Source of the DNA: Bacillus sp. HMF5848
GTDB taxonomy: Bacteria; Bacillota; Bacilli; Bacillales; HMF5848
Length of the DNA stretch: 64,000 nt
Direction of reading: 5' to 3'
Assembly (NCBI RefSeq): GCF_003944835.1
Contig: NZ_RWIV01000001.1
Coordinates: 3,134,530-3,198,529, forward strand
A program made the position numbers and the translations under genes. This document shows, one piece after another, positions 25,851-34,286 of this stretch. Position 1 is the stretch's first letter; each line of letters starts with the position of its first letter. The notes beneath the pieces are model-generated. The model did no database searches. It was not told the origin of the DNA and worked only from the letters and a program-made list of their open reading frames with translations.

Positions 25851-27293
25851 TTATTTTCGTTGTTGTTTAAATGTTTTCAACTGTTCATCCAGCTTACGCT
25901 TTTCTTCTTCAAAATCAAAAGCTACCGGTGTACTTTGTTTCGGTTTCGTCTCCTTCGACTCGTCGAAACCCTTGTCTTTCACTTCTGGCTCAATATTTTT
26001 AGTTGAACTTTTCTCAGGAGTAGCTGTTTTCTTCTTAGTTTTCGTATTAGATTTTTGAGTGGTTGACAGCCACTGCTGATATTCACGATGTTCGGCTTTA
26101 GCCAATTCCATCGCTTCACTCACCGTTTTTACATTTTTACGAACCCAATGGCTAGCTATCTTCTCCATGTAGCTTTTAGAGAGTTTCATGTTCGTTTTTA
26201 ATAGCACATAATGTATAAGCACGTTAACTACGCCTGGTAATAATTTTTGCTTGAACATAATATCTTCTATGACTCTTAAATCTGCACTTGAAGCCTGCGC
26301 ACCTGAAGATAAATCTTCTAACAACTGCTTAGGAGACGTTGTTTCTAAATATCGTATTAACGCTTCTTCTTTCGTTGTAAGTTGTTTGTCATGTAACACT
26401 TGTAACGGAACTGGCTGTATACTTTCAACTAGATTCGGTAATGTATCACCATATTCTAATTGATACCATTCTCTCGCAGTTTTCCTCAACAGTTCAATAT
26501 CGATGCTCTCATTCTCTGTTAACGATTGTAAAACAATATTTTTCATATCTATGGGTTTTATGCCATAAATGAATGCGAGCTTCTTAATAACTTCCTTTGC
26601 AGTCGTCGTAATTGTTTTTGCTGAGATAAAATTGTCTGATAGGCTTGTTAAGAAGGCTTCAAAGTCAAACACACTATCCGAAAAGGAACCTACACGCCCT
26701 TCACCTCGGTATGAAAATTCTTCATTCGCATTCAATTCTAATGCGTCTGAAGATCTTGTTGAGGAATGCTGCGTTAATTCAGAAGGGTGAACAGAGGTGA
26801 ATACTTCATTGAAGCTTTTAGTAATGGATGTATATGCGTCATAATCTAATACATAATCCGAAAAAATTTGTCTGAGCTTATTGTAAACATTTTTACCGAT
26901 TTTATTGTATAAATAGACATTTAATACACCATCATGAAAAAATTCCTTAGGAGATAATGGTGGACGAAGCTCATATATGAATTTCTTTATGTCTTCTGTG
27001 GTATTTTCATACGTCTCGAGCAAACCGATGCCTTCAAGCTTTAGACGCTCGTGATAAATCTCTTTTAAATTCAATTGAAGCAGTGCCATTAAACTATGAT
27101 GTGAAGTTTCTTGTCCCCACACTCGACCGCCCTCTAATTCTCCCCAGAGCGTAAAATATAACACAGTTGCTCTAGCTCCTATTAACGGTTGATAAAGCAA
27201 GGAAATAATTTTCCGGTCGTAATCATGAAGCATACCGTTTGTATGAACACGATATGTATCTATAGGAACTATATACTGCCAATGCTGTTGCAT
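25851..27293 (-). CDS. dnaB: Replication initiation and membrane attachment protein DnaB
   Basis: 480-aa primosomal protein of Firmicutes that recruits helicase to oriC with DnaD; it is not the replicative helicase. It shows the expected N-terminus (MLHDYDRKIISLLYQPLIGARA), the FIYELRPPLSPKEFFHDGVLN segment, and the C-terminal DnaB/DnaD-type helical domain with LSKSYMEKIASHWVRKNVKT. After that comes a low-complexity Lys/Thr/Glu linker (about 415-460). GAGGAGGAAACTA precedes ATG 27293. First gene of the run toward the loader gene and ytxC. Confidence 0.94.
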   Translation of the reverse strand: MQQHWQYIVPIDTYRVHTNGMLHDYDRKIISLLYQPLIGARATVLYFTLWGELEGGRVWGQETSHHSLMALLQLNLKEIYHERLKLEGIGLLETYENTTEDIKKFIYELRPPLSPKEFFHDGVLNVYLYNKIGKNVYNKLRQIFSDYVLDYDAYTSITKSFNEVFTSVHPSELTQHSSTRSSDALELNANEEFSYRGEGRVGSFSDSVFDFEAFLTSLSDNFISAKTITTTAKEVIKKLAFIYGIKPIDMKNIVLQSLTENESIDIELLRKTAREWYQLEYGDTLPNLVESIQPVPLQVLHDKQLTTKEEALIRYLETTSPKQLLEDLSSGAQASSADLRVIEDIMFKQKLLPGVVNVLIHYVLLKTNMKLSKSYMEKIASHWVRKNVKTVSEAMELAKAEHREYQQWLSTTQKSNTKTKKKTATPEKSSTKNIEPEVKDKGFDESKETKPKQSTPVAFDFEEEKRKLDEQLKTFKQQRK

Positions 27294-27399
27294 TAGTTTC
27301 CTCCTCTCTACATGAGGTGATGCACAATATGTGTAATTTTAAACTTACATGACCGATATATACTACTTTTATTGATTTTTTAGACTACAGCGCCATTAC

Positions 27400-27425
27400 A
27401 AAAAAAGAGCCTCTGCAAGCTCTTT
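27400..27425 (-). terminator. Terminator of nrdR
   Basis: Minus strand AAAGAGC-ttgcagag-GCTCTTT running into a T-tract, between nrdR and dnaB. Read-through to dnaB cannot be excluded. Confidence 0.72.
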
Positions 27426-27436
27426 ATTGTTTGTTA

Positions 27437-27895
27437 TTATTTTTCCTTTTTTAACAGATCTTTCAGTTCATCAATAAACACATTGATGTCTTTAAACTGT
27501 CTGTAAACAGAAGCAAACCTAACATATGCTACTTCATCAATGAGTGCTAGCCTGTCCATCACCATTTCACCGACTATTTCACTTTTCACTTCTGAAGCAC
27601 CTATATGTCGCAGTTCTTTTTCTACATCATTTGCAATATCCTCAAGTTGCTGAAGTGCAACTGGTCGTTTTTCACAAGCCTTTATGAGACCTCGAAGAAT
27701 TTTGTCCCGACTAAATTCCTCTCGAGTCCCCTCCTTTTTTACAACAATCAACGGTGGTTCCTCGACACGCTCAAATGTAGTGAAGCGATATTGGCACTGC
27801 TCGCACTCACGTCTACGTCTAATTGATTTCGCATCATCCACCGGTCTCGAGTCAAGAACCCTCGTACCGTTGTGCTGACATGAAGGACATTTCAT
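27437..27895 (-). CDS. nrdR: Transcriptional repressor NrdR
   Basis: 152-aa zinc-finger plus ATP-cone repressor of ribonucleotide reductase genes that senses dATP/ATP. Zinc ligands are C3, C6, C31 and C34 (CPSC, CEQC). The ATP-cone begins near residue 49 ([20 protein letters not shown]) and ends with [16 protein letters not shown]. It lies upstream of dnaB as in B. subtilis. Confidence 0.96.
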   Translation of the reverse strand: MKCPSCQHNGTRVLDSRPVDDAKSIRRRRECEQCQYRFTTFERVEEPPLIVVKKEGTREEFSRDKILRGLIKACEKRPVALQQLEDIANDVEKELRHIGASEVKSEIVGEMVMDRLALIDEVAYVRFASVYRQFKDINVFIDELKDLLKKEK

Positions 27896-27974
27896 AAGTT
27901 ATCAGCTCCACCCTAGAAGGCATTTCATTACATTTATCATATAAAAATTTACTGTCGACAACAAAGTACAGCAT

Positions 27975-28373
27975 CTAGTCTTTATTTAATCCAACACCAA
28001 TAAAGTTTAATTGCTTACCTATTGCATCGTATATTTTCAAAATCCATTTCTGACTATATCCAAAGTCAAACGGTAATGCTGTTTCTGTAGCAATTGAAAA
28101 ATCAACAGCCGTTTCAAAAGGACGTACGGAAATAACAGTAGCAACAATAAAAGCTTTTTTTCCTTTAATCACATTTGCACTAATTTCACCGCGTTCTTTT
28201 GATACGGAAGTCACTTCAATACCATCCATGTTATTAAGCAACTCTTGCACTGCGGTAAAGGTTTTATCCTGTGATGACTTGTAATAATGGGTTTGTAGCA
28301 GTTCGTTCGAATGGTTTTCTTTCGTTTCTGAATGAGTAGAAAAAAATCCACGAAGCTTCCCTAATAAACTCAC
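27975..28373 (-). CDS. Conserved hypothetical cytosolic protein
   Basis: 132 aa from GTG 28371-28373, which has AAGGAG 9 bases upstream; a TTG three codons earlier abuts the RBS and is unlikely. No membrane segment or signal peptide. Central beta-type pattern (GIEVTSVSKERGEISANV, KKAFIVATVISVRPFETAVDF) followed by an aromatic helix (FGYSQKWILKIYDAIG). I do not recognise the family with confidence. It lies between speD and nrdR. Confidence 0.65.
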   Translation of the reverse strand: MSLLGKLRGFFSTHSETKENHSNELLQTHYYKSSQDKTFTAVQELLNNMDGIEVTSVSKERGEISANVIKGKKAFIVATVISVRPFETAVDFSIATETALPFDFGYSQKWILKIYDAIGKQLNFIGVGLNKD

Positions 28374-28547
28374 ATCGAGCAACTCCTTATTGATAAATCG
28401 ACATTTTTTTTAGTATATCTTAATGATACTAACAACAACAGTAAATGACAAGGAAAGATTATTAGAAAACTGATATGCATCATTGCAGATATCATAAATT
28501 ACTTATTAAATATACTAAGGATGTGTCACCATTGATTATTTATGAAC

Positions 28548-28577
28548 AAACAAAAAGAGATGTACTATGTACACCTC
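28548..28577 (-). terminator. Probable terminator of speD
   Basis: Minus strand GAGGTGTAC-ATA-GTACATCTC with one mismatch, followed by TTTTTGTTTG, 18 bp behind the speD stop. Confidence 0.65.
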
Positions 28578-28594
28578 CGCTTTACTTCATAAAA

Positions 28595-28972
28595 TTAAAG
28601 TGCCTTTGCTTGCTGCTTTACTTGTACAGGACCCATCCCACGAGGAATTTCAATGTTCTCACGAGTTTCAGCTTCAAGTGCTTCAGCGATATAATCAGCA
28701 GCAATGTTTGGATCAAGTTCTCCACATGTATATACATCGATGCTAGCATATCCATGTTCTGGAAAGCTGTGAATAGTCAAATGAGATTCGGAGATTATAA
28801 CTACTCCACTTACTCCTTGCGGTGCAAATTTGTGGAAAGCTACTTCTCTTACCTCTGCTCCTGATTTTAAAGCCGCATCAACAAAGATTCTTTCAATTTG
28901 TTCCATGTTGTTAAGAGTTTCAAAGTTGCATCCCCAAAGTTCAGATATAACGTGACGACCAATAGTTTCCAT
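28595..28972 (-). CDS. speD: S-adenosylmethionine decarboxylase proenzyme
   Basis: Pyruvoyl enzyme making decarboxylated SAM for spermidine synthesis. 125 aa from ATG 28972 (AGGGGGAG 6 bases upstream), start [15 protein letters not shown]. Self-cleavage is expected between E62 and S63 in [10 protein letters not shown], with catalytic H68 and C83 (VYTCGELDP) also present. An in-frame 24-codon extension with no family similarity was discarded. The gapB-speD neighbourhood is conserved but here is interrupted by a group II intron. Confidence 0.96.
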   Translation of the reverse strand: METIGRHVISELWGCNFETLNNMEQIERIFVDAALKSGAEVREVAFHKFAPQGVSGVVIISESHLTIHSFPEHGYASIDVYTCGELDPNIAADYIAEALEAETRENIEIPRGMGPVQVKQQAKAL

Positions 28973-29524
28973 AATTGGCTCCCCCTTTAGACAATTTTTC
29001 GAGCATGAAAATCTCCGTTTTTGGTATGCGTTCGTTACTACCACGGGGGAAAGTTAGTCCAGAGAGGTCCTAACCCTTTAAGTAGTCACAATACCATTCA
29101 AGAAGTTCACGAGTCATAGTATACTTCCTTTAAGTTAGTTTTGCAACACATTGGTTGTATTTTTTAAAATTAATTTTCAAACTTCTTATTTTTGTTAAAA
29201 ATAGCCCCGCTCATGCAAACTTAGTTTCTATAACTCTATAGTGTTGCCAAGTTATCTATTTGGTACCCCAAATTAATGTATATTAAACAAAATAAACATG
29301 CCATTTGGAATTTTATCTTTTAGAAACGTTCACCCCTCATTATCGAGACGATGGCTGTCTATTAACTCTTCTCACTTGCTTGCTAAACATATGTGCTGAT
29401 TCATTATAATTTAAACCGGTCATGAGAAGGACATATAAAATTTTCTCTAAATTGGCTCCACAACTTGTGCATGAGTATCAGTAGATTAGCGCGGTTAATC
29501 AAAGTCGCACGTTTCCCTAGCTCA
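28973..29524. other. Gene-free stretch upstream of speD
   Basis: About 550 bp between speD and the 3' end of the group II intron. It must hold the speD promoter, for which I found no strong match. At 29340-29477 one minus-strand frame reads 45 codons of protein-like sequence (YSCTSCGANLEKILYVLLMT and on) ending in TAA, but it has no start codon or RBS at its beginning. It may be a remnant. Confidence 0.45.
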
Positions 29525-29592
29525 GTAGAGTAGAGAACTGATTTCAAAGGGATGGCTTTCGCCATCTCTTTTACTTTCAGCCCCCCCTCATC

Positions 29593-29626
29593 AAACCGTA
29601 CGTGAGGTTTTCCCTCATACGGCTTT
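29593..29626 (-). ncRNA. Group II intron domain V
   Basis: 34-nt hairpin reading AAAGCCGTATGAGGG on the 5' arm and CCTCACGTACGGTTT on the 3' arm of the minus strand. It contains the AGC catalytic triad expected of domain V. Confidence 0.88.
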
Positions 29627-29661
29627 CCGACGTTCTTCTTCCTTTAGCTTTATGTACTTAC

Positions 29662-30960
29662 TTAACTTGCCAATTTCACTAATATGAGTTGTATTTCTTT
29701 TACTGTGTCTTGCAGATAAGCATGTTTATGTCGCCTGTTTCTCTTCTTATTATTGAAGAGATTAAGACGTTGTAACACGTACCAGTCGATACGATTCAAC
29801 CACCTCTTAGATAATGGAGAAAGTTGATAGTAGTTCTTGAATCCCCGTAGTTTACGATTCAAGCCTTTTACTAACTCCTTTATATCCATGAATAATTTAC
29901 TTCGTGGCTCGGTATAGTCTTTAATCTTCTTTCGCATTTTCTTCATGACTTTCTTACTCGGGATATGATTCATGATAAAGAGTATACGCCCCCCTTTCTT
30001 ACGAACGGGGAATTTGCGGTGATGGAATCCTAGAAAATCAAACCCATCAGAGTCATCCCAAATATTAACTAGTCTTGATTTCTCTTGATGTAGAGAAAGG
30101 TCCAATTTGTTCATAATGCCTTGAATCACTCGTACACTTTCCACTGCTTGTTGTTTCGTCTTACACAAGATGACAAAATCATCCGCATAGCGGATGAGAG
30201 TGCCTAAGTGGTTGAATTTCTTTTCCCATAAAGTATCCATCGTATTTAGATAAATGTTTGATAGTAGAGGAGAAATGACACCACCTTGAGGGGCTCCTAA
30301 TAAAGAATTTCGGAGTTTTCCTTCTTCCATGATTCCTGCTTGTAACCATTTTCGAATCAACTTTAGTACCCTTCGGTCACTAATTCGCTGTTCTACTAGT
30401 TTCATTAGTTTATTATGGTTGATGTTATCAAAGTATCCTTGGATATCGACGTCTAATACCCAATAACTCTTTTTACTCTCTTTACGTATCTTCGCTATTG
30501 CTTGATGTGCATTCCTTTTGGGACGAAATCCATACGAACATTCTTTGAAATCTGCTTCGAAGATTGGTTCAATGACTAGTTTAGTTGCCATTTGTGCAAC
30601 TCTGTCTTTAATGGTTGGAATTCCTAATGGACGTTTCTTTCCATCATCTTTTGGAATGTAAGTTCGTAGAACTGGTTGTGGATGATATCGCTTTTCCTTT
30701 AACTCCAGATAGAGTTCGTTCAGAAATTTCTTTTCACCATAAACCTGGATATCTTCTAGTGACTGCTCGTCTACTCCTCCACTTCCCTTTTTACGTTTCA
30801 CTCTTTGCCATGCCTCCCATAAGACATCAGGTCGATAAATCTTATCATATAGGGCATGAAATCGACGTGTTTTGCTTTCCTTGGCACAAAGGTATAATGT
30901 TTTCCAGAGTTCTTGAGCTTTGGCGTTATTGGTGTAGTTAGCCGTTTTCTTGGCATTCAC
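29662..30960 (-). CDS. ltrA: Group II intron reverse transcriptase/maturase (LtrA-like)
   Basis: 432-aa intron-encoded protein needed for splicing and retrohoming. RT domains are visible: YIPKDDGKKRPLGIPTIKDR (RT1-2), ECSYGFRPKRNAHQA, LDVDIQGYFDNINH, GAPQGGVISPLLSN and the catalytic YADD at 258-261. The maturase (X) domain occupies about 320-420, with LVKGLNRKLRGFKNYYQL. There is no C-terminal HNH endonuclease. The frame is intact, so the element could be active. Its basic composition differs from the flanking genes. Confidence 0.95.
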   Translation of the reverse strand: MNAKKTANYTNNAKAQELWKTLYLCAKESKTRRFHALYDKIYRPDVLWEAWQRVKRKKGSGGVDEQSLEDIQVYGEKKFLNELYLELKEKRYHPQPVLRTYIPKDDGKKRPLGIPTIKDRVAQMATKLVIEPIFEADFKECSYGFRPKRNAHQAIAKIRKESKKSYWVLDVDIQGYFDNINHNKLMKLVEQRISDRRVLKLIRKWLQAGIMEEGKLRNSLLGAPQGGVISPLLSNIYLNTMDTLWEKKFNHLGTLIRYADDFVILCKTKQQAVESVRVIQGIMNKLDLSLHQEKSRLVNIWDDSDGFDFLGFHHRKFPVRKKGGRILFIMNHIPSKKVMKKMRKKIKDYTEPRSKLFMDIKELVKGLNRKLRGFKNYYQLSPLSKRWLNRIDWYVLQRLNLFNNKKRNRRHKHAYLQDTVKEIQLILVKLAS

Positions 30961-31498
30961 TGACTCTTACCTCCTTTGAACATATGAACGAAGTAGGGTA
31001 TTGGCTTGCGCCGTCCTTCCCTTGATAACGTTGTGTTGTCGTTATCATTACCGGTACTATGACCCCCTCCGACTCCCTCTCGACCTTCCACCACTTCGTT
31101 TTCACTTATAGGTATCTGCTTTACTTTCTAAAGAAAGTGTCGAGGAGGGTATCCCCAGTTCCGTTAACTACTGTCCTAACATGTCGCTCCCCTTACCCCG
31201 AGGGATTCTTCGGTGCTGTTCTTCCAAGTTCTTCACACCTTCCGTGGTTTTCGCCCATATACTCAAGGCTCAACTTCCCTTTTTATCCTCAAATGAGGGT
31301 TATAATTGACGAGACGGCAGGATTCACTTTATGTTACAACCTGTTAGTTTGCTAGCACTCTTTAGGAGTTACATTGTCACAGGGCTTCAACCTTAGGATT
31401 TCTCCACCAGTTGCCTGTCAGCTACTGAGCGTCTTGGCACTTACTCAGATTGGACTTTCACCAATAAGCAATTAACGGCTTGCTGGGCACGCAATACG

Positions 31499-31535
31499 AA
31501 AAAAGACGTAATTTCTGAAATGAATTACGTCTTTT
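31499..31535 (-). terminator. Terminator of gapB, intron target site
   Basis: AAAAGACGTAATT/AATTACGTCTTTT 13-bp stem with T-run on the minus strand, 21 bp behind the gapB stop. The intron begins 9 bases further on. Confidence 0.9.
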
Positions 31536-31555
31536 GGCCATTAATTTACAGTTTA

Positions 31556-32587
31556 CTATCCGACGCAAACTTCTGAGTGAGATAACAATTCATACGCGAT
31601 ATGCTTCGTTAAATCAACAACGCGACACGAATATCCCCACTCATTGTCATACCAAGCAAGTACTTTGATTTTGCGCTTTTCCATTACCATCGTTGACAGT
31701 CCATCTATGATAGATGAGTGAGGATTCGTATTAAAATCAACACTTACTAAAGGCTCCATTGTAATATCCACAATGCCTTTTAATGAGTCTGTAGCAGATT
31801 TCCTAAAGACCTCATTAACTTCTTCTACTGTTACATCTTTCTCTACATCCACTACAAGATCAACTAATGATACATTAGGTGTTGGAACACGCAATGCCAT
31901 TCCATGTAATTTGCCATTCAAATGTGGTAACACTTTTGAAAGTGCCTTCGCTGCCCCAGTCGTAGTCGGAATAATAGATTGTGCACATGCTCTTGCGCGG
32001 CGAAGATCTTTGTGTGGATTATCTATGTTTTTCTGATCGTTTGTAAAAGAATGGACTGTTGTCATTAAGCCATTATGTATATGAAAATAGTCATCTAGAA
32101 TTTTTACAACCGGCGCTAAACAGTTAGTTGTGCATGATGCATTTGAAATAATGTTGTGGTTTTCCACATCAAAATCATTTTCATTAACTCCGATAACAAT
32201 CGTAATATCTTCGTTTTTACCTGGCGCGGTTAATATTACTTTCTTTGCACCAGCCACTATATGCTTTTCCGCATGTTCTTTGTTATTAAATTTTCCTGTC
32301 GCTTCTATTACAATATCTATTTTTAATGATCCCCATGGTAGTTCTCTTGGATCACGAGAGTTCACAACTAAAATTCGCTTCCCATTCACAATTAAAGCAT
32401 TATCATCTGTTTCAACTTGTCCTGCAAATCTACCATGTGTTGTGTCATACTTTATTAAATGTGCTAACGTTTCTACTGGATAACTAGCATTAATAGCGAC
32501 AATTGATAATGTATCTTCAGTAATAGCCTTACGAAATACCATTCTGCCGATGCGTCCAAACCCGTTAATTGCAACTCTCGCTTTCAT
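31556..32587 (-). CDS. gapB: Glyceraldehyde-3-phosphate dehydrogenase, gluconeogenic type
   Basis: 343-aa GAPDH. NAD(P)-binding GFGRIGRMVFRKA at the N-terminus, catalytic cysteine in SNASCTTNCLAPV, and the C-terminal WYDNEWGYSCRVVD. The proximity to speD and to coaE/mutM/polA is that of B. subtilis gapB, the NADP-preferring gluconeogenic enzyme, rather than glycolytic gapA, which sits in the cggR-pgk operon. Cofactor preference is thus inferred from synteny. AAAGGGGATCC precedes the ATG. Confidence 0.93.
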   Translation of the reverse strand: MKARVAINGFGRIGRMVFRKAITEDTLSIVAINASYPVETLAHLIKYDTTHGRFAGQVETDDNALIVNGKRILVVNSRDPRELPWGSLKIDIVIEATGKFNNKEHAEKHIVAGAKKVILTAPGKNEDITIVIGVNENDFDVENHNIISNASCTTNCLAPVVKILDDYFHIHNGLMTTVHSFTNDQKNIDNPHKDLRRARACAQSIIPTTTGAAKALSKVLPHLNGKLHGMALRVPTPNVSLVDLVVDVEKDVTVEEVNEVFRKSATDSLKGIVDITMEPLVSVDFNTNPHSSIIDGLSTMVMEKRKIKVLAWYDNEWGYSCRVVDLTKHIAYELLSHSEVCVG

Positions 32588-32706
32588 AAAGGATCCCCTT
32601 TCAAAAATACGTTATACTTTTAAGGTAATATTGCGTTTTTAAGTATAACATATTCGCGAGAGGTTGCAACATTTTAGACACATTTACGAACGCGTACAAT
32701 TAATTA

Positions 32707-33309
32707 TCAAAATTTAACATGCCATTCTTTTAAGATATGAAAAAGCTGACGCTGTGAATCCTCTATAGTACCATTGTTATTTATTACAGCATCAGCTAAC
32801 TCCACCTTATTTTTAAGAGGCATTTGTGACGAGATTCGCGCCAATGCCTCAGTTTCTGTTAATTGATTTCTTTTTATTAATCGAGCTAACTGTATTTCTT
32901 CATCAACATATACAACTAACACTTTATCAACTAGTGAAGTTAATTTACTTTCAAATAAAAGCGGAATATCTAGAACAACAACTGAATGTCCTTGTTGTAT
33001 ATAAAGGTTCTTTTCAGAAAGCATCGCTTGACGAACAGCTGGATGTACAATTGAATTTAATACTAATCGCTTTTGTTCGTTATTAAACACTATAGAACCA
33101 AGTTGAGGACGGTCAATTGTTTTGTCAGCTTTTAAAATGCTGTCACCAAATACATTCACAATCTCGTTATATGCTGGCTGACCTACTTTCACCACTTGAT
33201 GTGCTATTACATCAGCATCTATAACGGGCACTCCAATTTCACGAAGCATAGCTGACACGGTTGATTTGCCGCTTGCAATTCCACCTGTTAAACCAATAAC
33301 TAAGCTCAT
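32707..33309 (-). CDS. coaE: Dephospho-CoA kinase
   Basis: Last step of CoA synthesis, phosphorylating the ribose 3'-OH of dephospho-CoA. 200 aa with the P-loop [12 protein letters not shown] at residues 6-17, the substrate motif [20 protein letters not shown] and the lid region [19 protein letters not shown]. It is downstream of mutM in the polA-mutM-coaE run; B. subtilis has ytaF between mutM and coaE, which is absent here. Confidence 0.96.
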   Translation of the reverse strand: MSLVIGLTGGIASGKSTVSAMLREIGVPVIDADVIAHQVVKVGQPAYNEIVNVFGDSILKADKTIDRPQLGSIVFNNEQKRLVLNSIVHPAVRQAMLSEKNLYIQQGHSVVVLDIPLLFESKLTSLVDKVLVVYVDEEIQLARLIKRNQLTETEALARISSQMPLKNKVELADAVINNNGTIEDSQRQLFHILKEWHVKF

Positions 33310-33420
33310 AGCGTCCCCACTTCCTATCGTAACTTTTTTATTAATCTTTAGAAGTTACACTGTTAACCTTTTTCGAATGAGGTTCACGTAATGTTCATTT
33401 ATTCTCGCAATAGAAGCAAA

Positions 33421-34266
33421 TCATTCCATCGCAGATACCACCACTGGTTGACACTTTGGACAATAGTGCGTTCCACGACCAGCTACTACCCGTTTCTCTA
33501 TCATTGTCCCACATTTTTTACAAGGTTCACCTTTACGCCCATACACAAATATTTTCAGCTGAAACAATCCTATTTGGCCTTGTGTGTTCACATAAGACCT
33601 AACGGTACTCCCACCTTGTTCAACCGCTTCCTTAAGGGTATCTATAATTTCATTGTGCAAGCGTGTTATTTGTTCAGACGATACCTCATTGGCATGTATT
33701 TCTGGATATAACCCTGACCTGAATAACGCCTCATCTACATAGATGTTACCTAGACCAACAACAATTTGTTGGTCTAGTAGTACAGCTTTAATAGATCTGG
33801 ACGTACTTTTAAGTTTATTTTGCAAATATTCTACCGTGAATTGAGGTGAAAATGGCTCTACTCCCAATTGTGATAAAGGAAGTGCTTCTTCTTCTTTACC
33901 TTTAATAAACAGGTGCATCGTACCAAACTTTCGTACATCTCTATATCTCAACTCACTACCATCTGTGAATGTAAACATAACATGCGTGTGCTTATCATAT
34001 TCTTCGCCCTTTGAATATAAGCCATAACGACCTTCCATCCGCAAATGAGAAACAAGTACAAAATCATCTAACATAAACTTGAGAAATTTCCCCCGCCGGT
34101 CAACTTGATGTATAGTTTGACCTTGTAAAAGCATCTTGAATTCATCCAGATTATCAGGTTTTTTAATCATTTTTGGCCATCGTACGTCTACATATTCTAT
34201 TGTTTTTCCGATAACTAACTGTTGCAATGTACGGCGAACTGTTTCAACTTCTGGTAGCTCCGGCAC
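33421..34266 (-). CDS. mutM: Formamidopyrimidine-DNA glycosylase
   Basis: Excises 8-oxoG and FaPy lesions and nicks the abasic site. 281 aa. The catalytic N-terminal proline and glutamate are in MPELPEVETVRRTL. The helix-two-turn-helix segment contains VGLGNIYVDEALFRSGL, and the C-terminal zinc finger is C..C (CKKCGTM) with CPKC. Twenty base pairs behind polA, with which it is probably cotranscribed. Confidence 0.97.
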   Translation of the reverse strand: MPELPEVETVRRTLQQLVIGKTIEYVDVRWPKMIKKPDNLDEFKMLLQGQTIHQVDRRGKFLKFMLDDFVLVSHLRMEGRYGLYSKGEEYDKHTHVMFTFTDGSELRYRDVRKFGTMHLFIKGKEEEALPLSQLGVEPFSPQFTVEYLQNKLKSTSRSIKAVLLDQQIVVGLGNIYVDEALFRSGLYPEIHANEVSSEQITRLHNEIIDTLKEAVEQGGSTVRSYVNTQGQIGLFQLKIFVYGRKGEPCKKCGTMIEKRVVAGRGTHYCPKCQPVVVSAME

Positions 34267-34286
34267 CTATGTCACTCCTATGTCTA

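Larger units (their letters stand above)
29525..31490 (-). mobile_element. Group II intron (class C-like) inserted behind gapB
   Basis: About 1.97 kb. On the minus strand the 5' end reads GTGCCCAGC, 45 bases after the gapB terminator stem begins. A reverse transcriptase ORF lies in domain IV. A 34-nt domain V (29593-29626) and a domain VI hairpin follow, and the 3' end reads CTCTACTCTAC with terminal AC. The absence of an endonuclease domain and the location immediately after a rho-independent terminator are hallmarks of bacterial class C introns. The 5' pentamer GTGCC departs slightly from GTGYG, so boundaries are good to a few bases. Confidence 0.85.

Noticed and set aside
28973-29044. 24-codon extension of SpeD
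   Set aside because: The RBS lies inside it and SpeD starts at METIGRHV.
31556-32587. Glycolytic gapA
   Set aside because: No cggR/pgk neighbours; synteny with speD, coaE, mutM and polA points to gapB.
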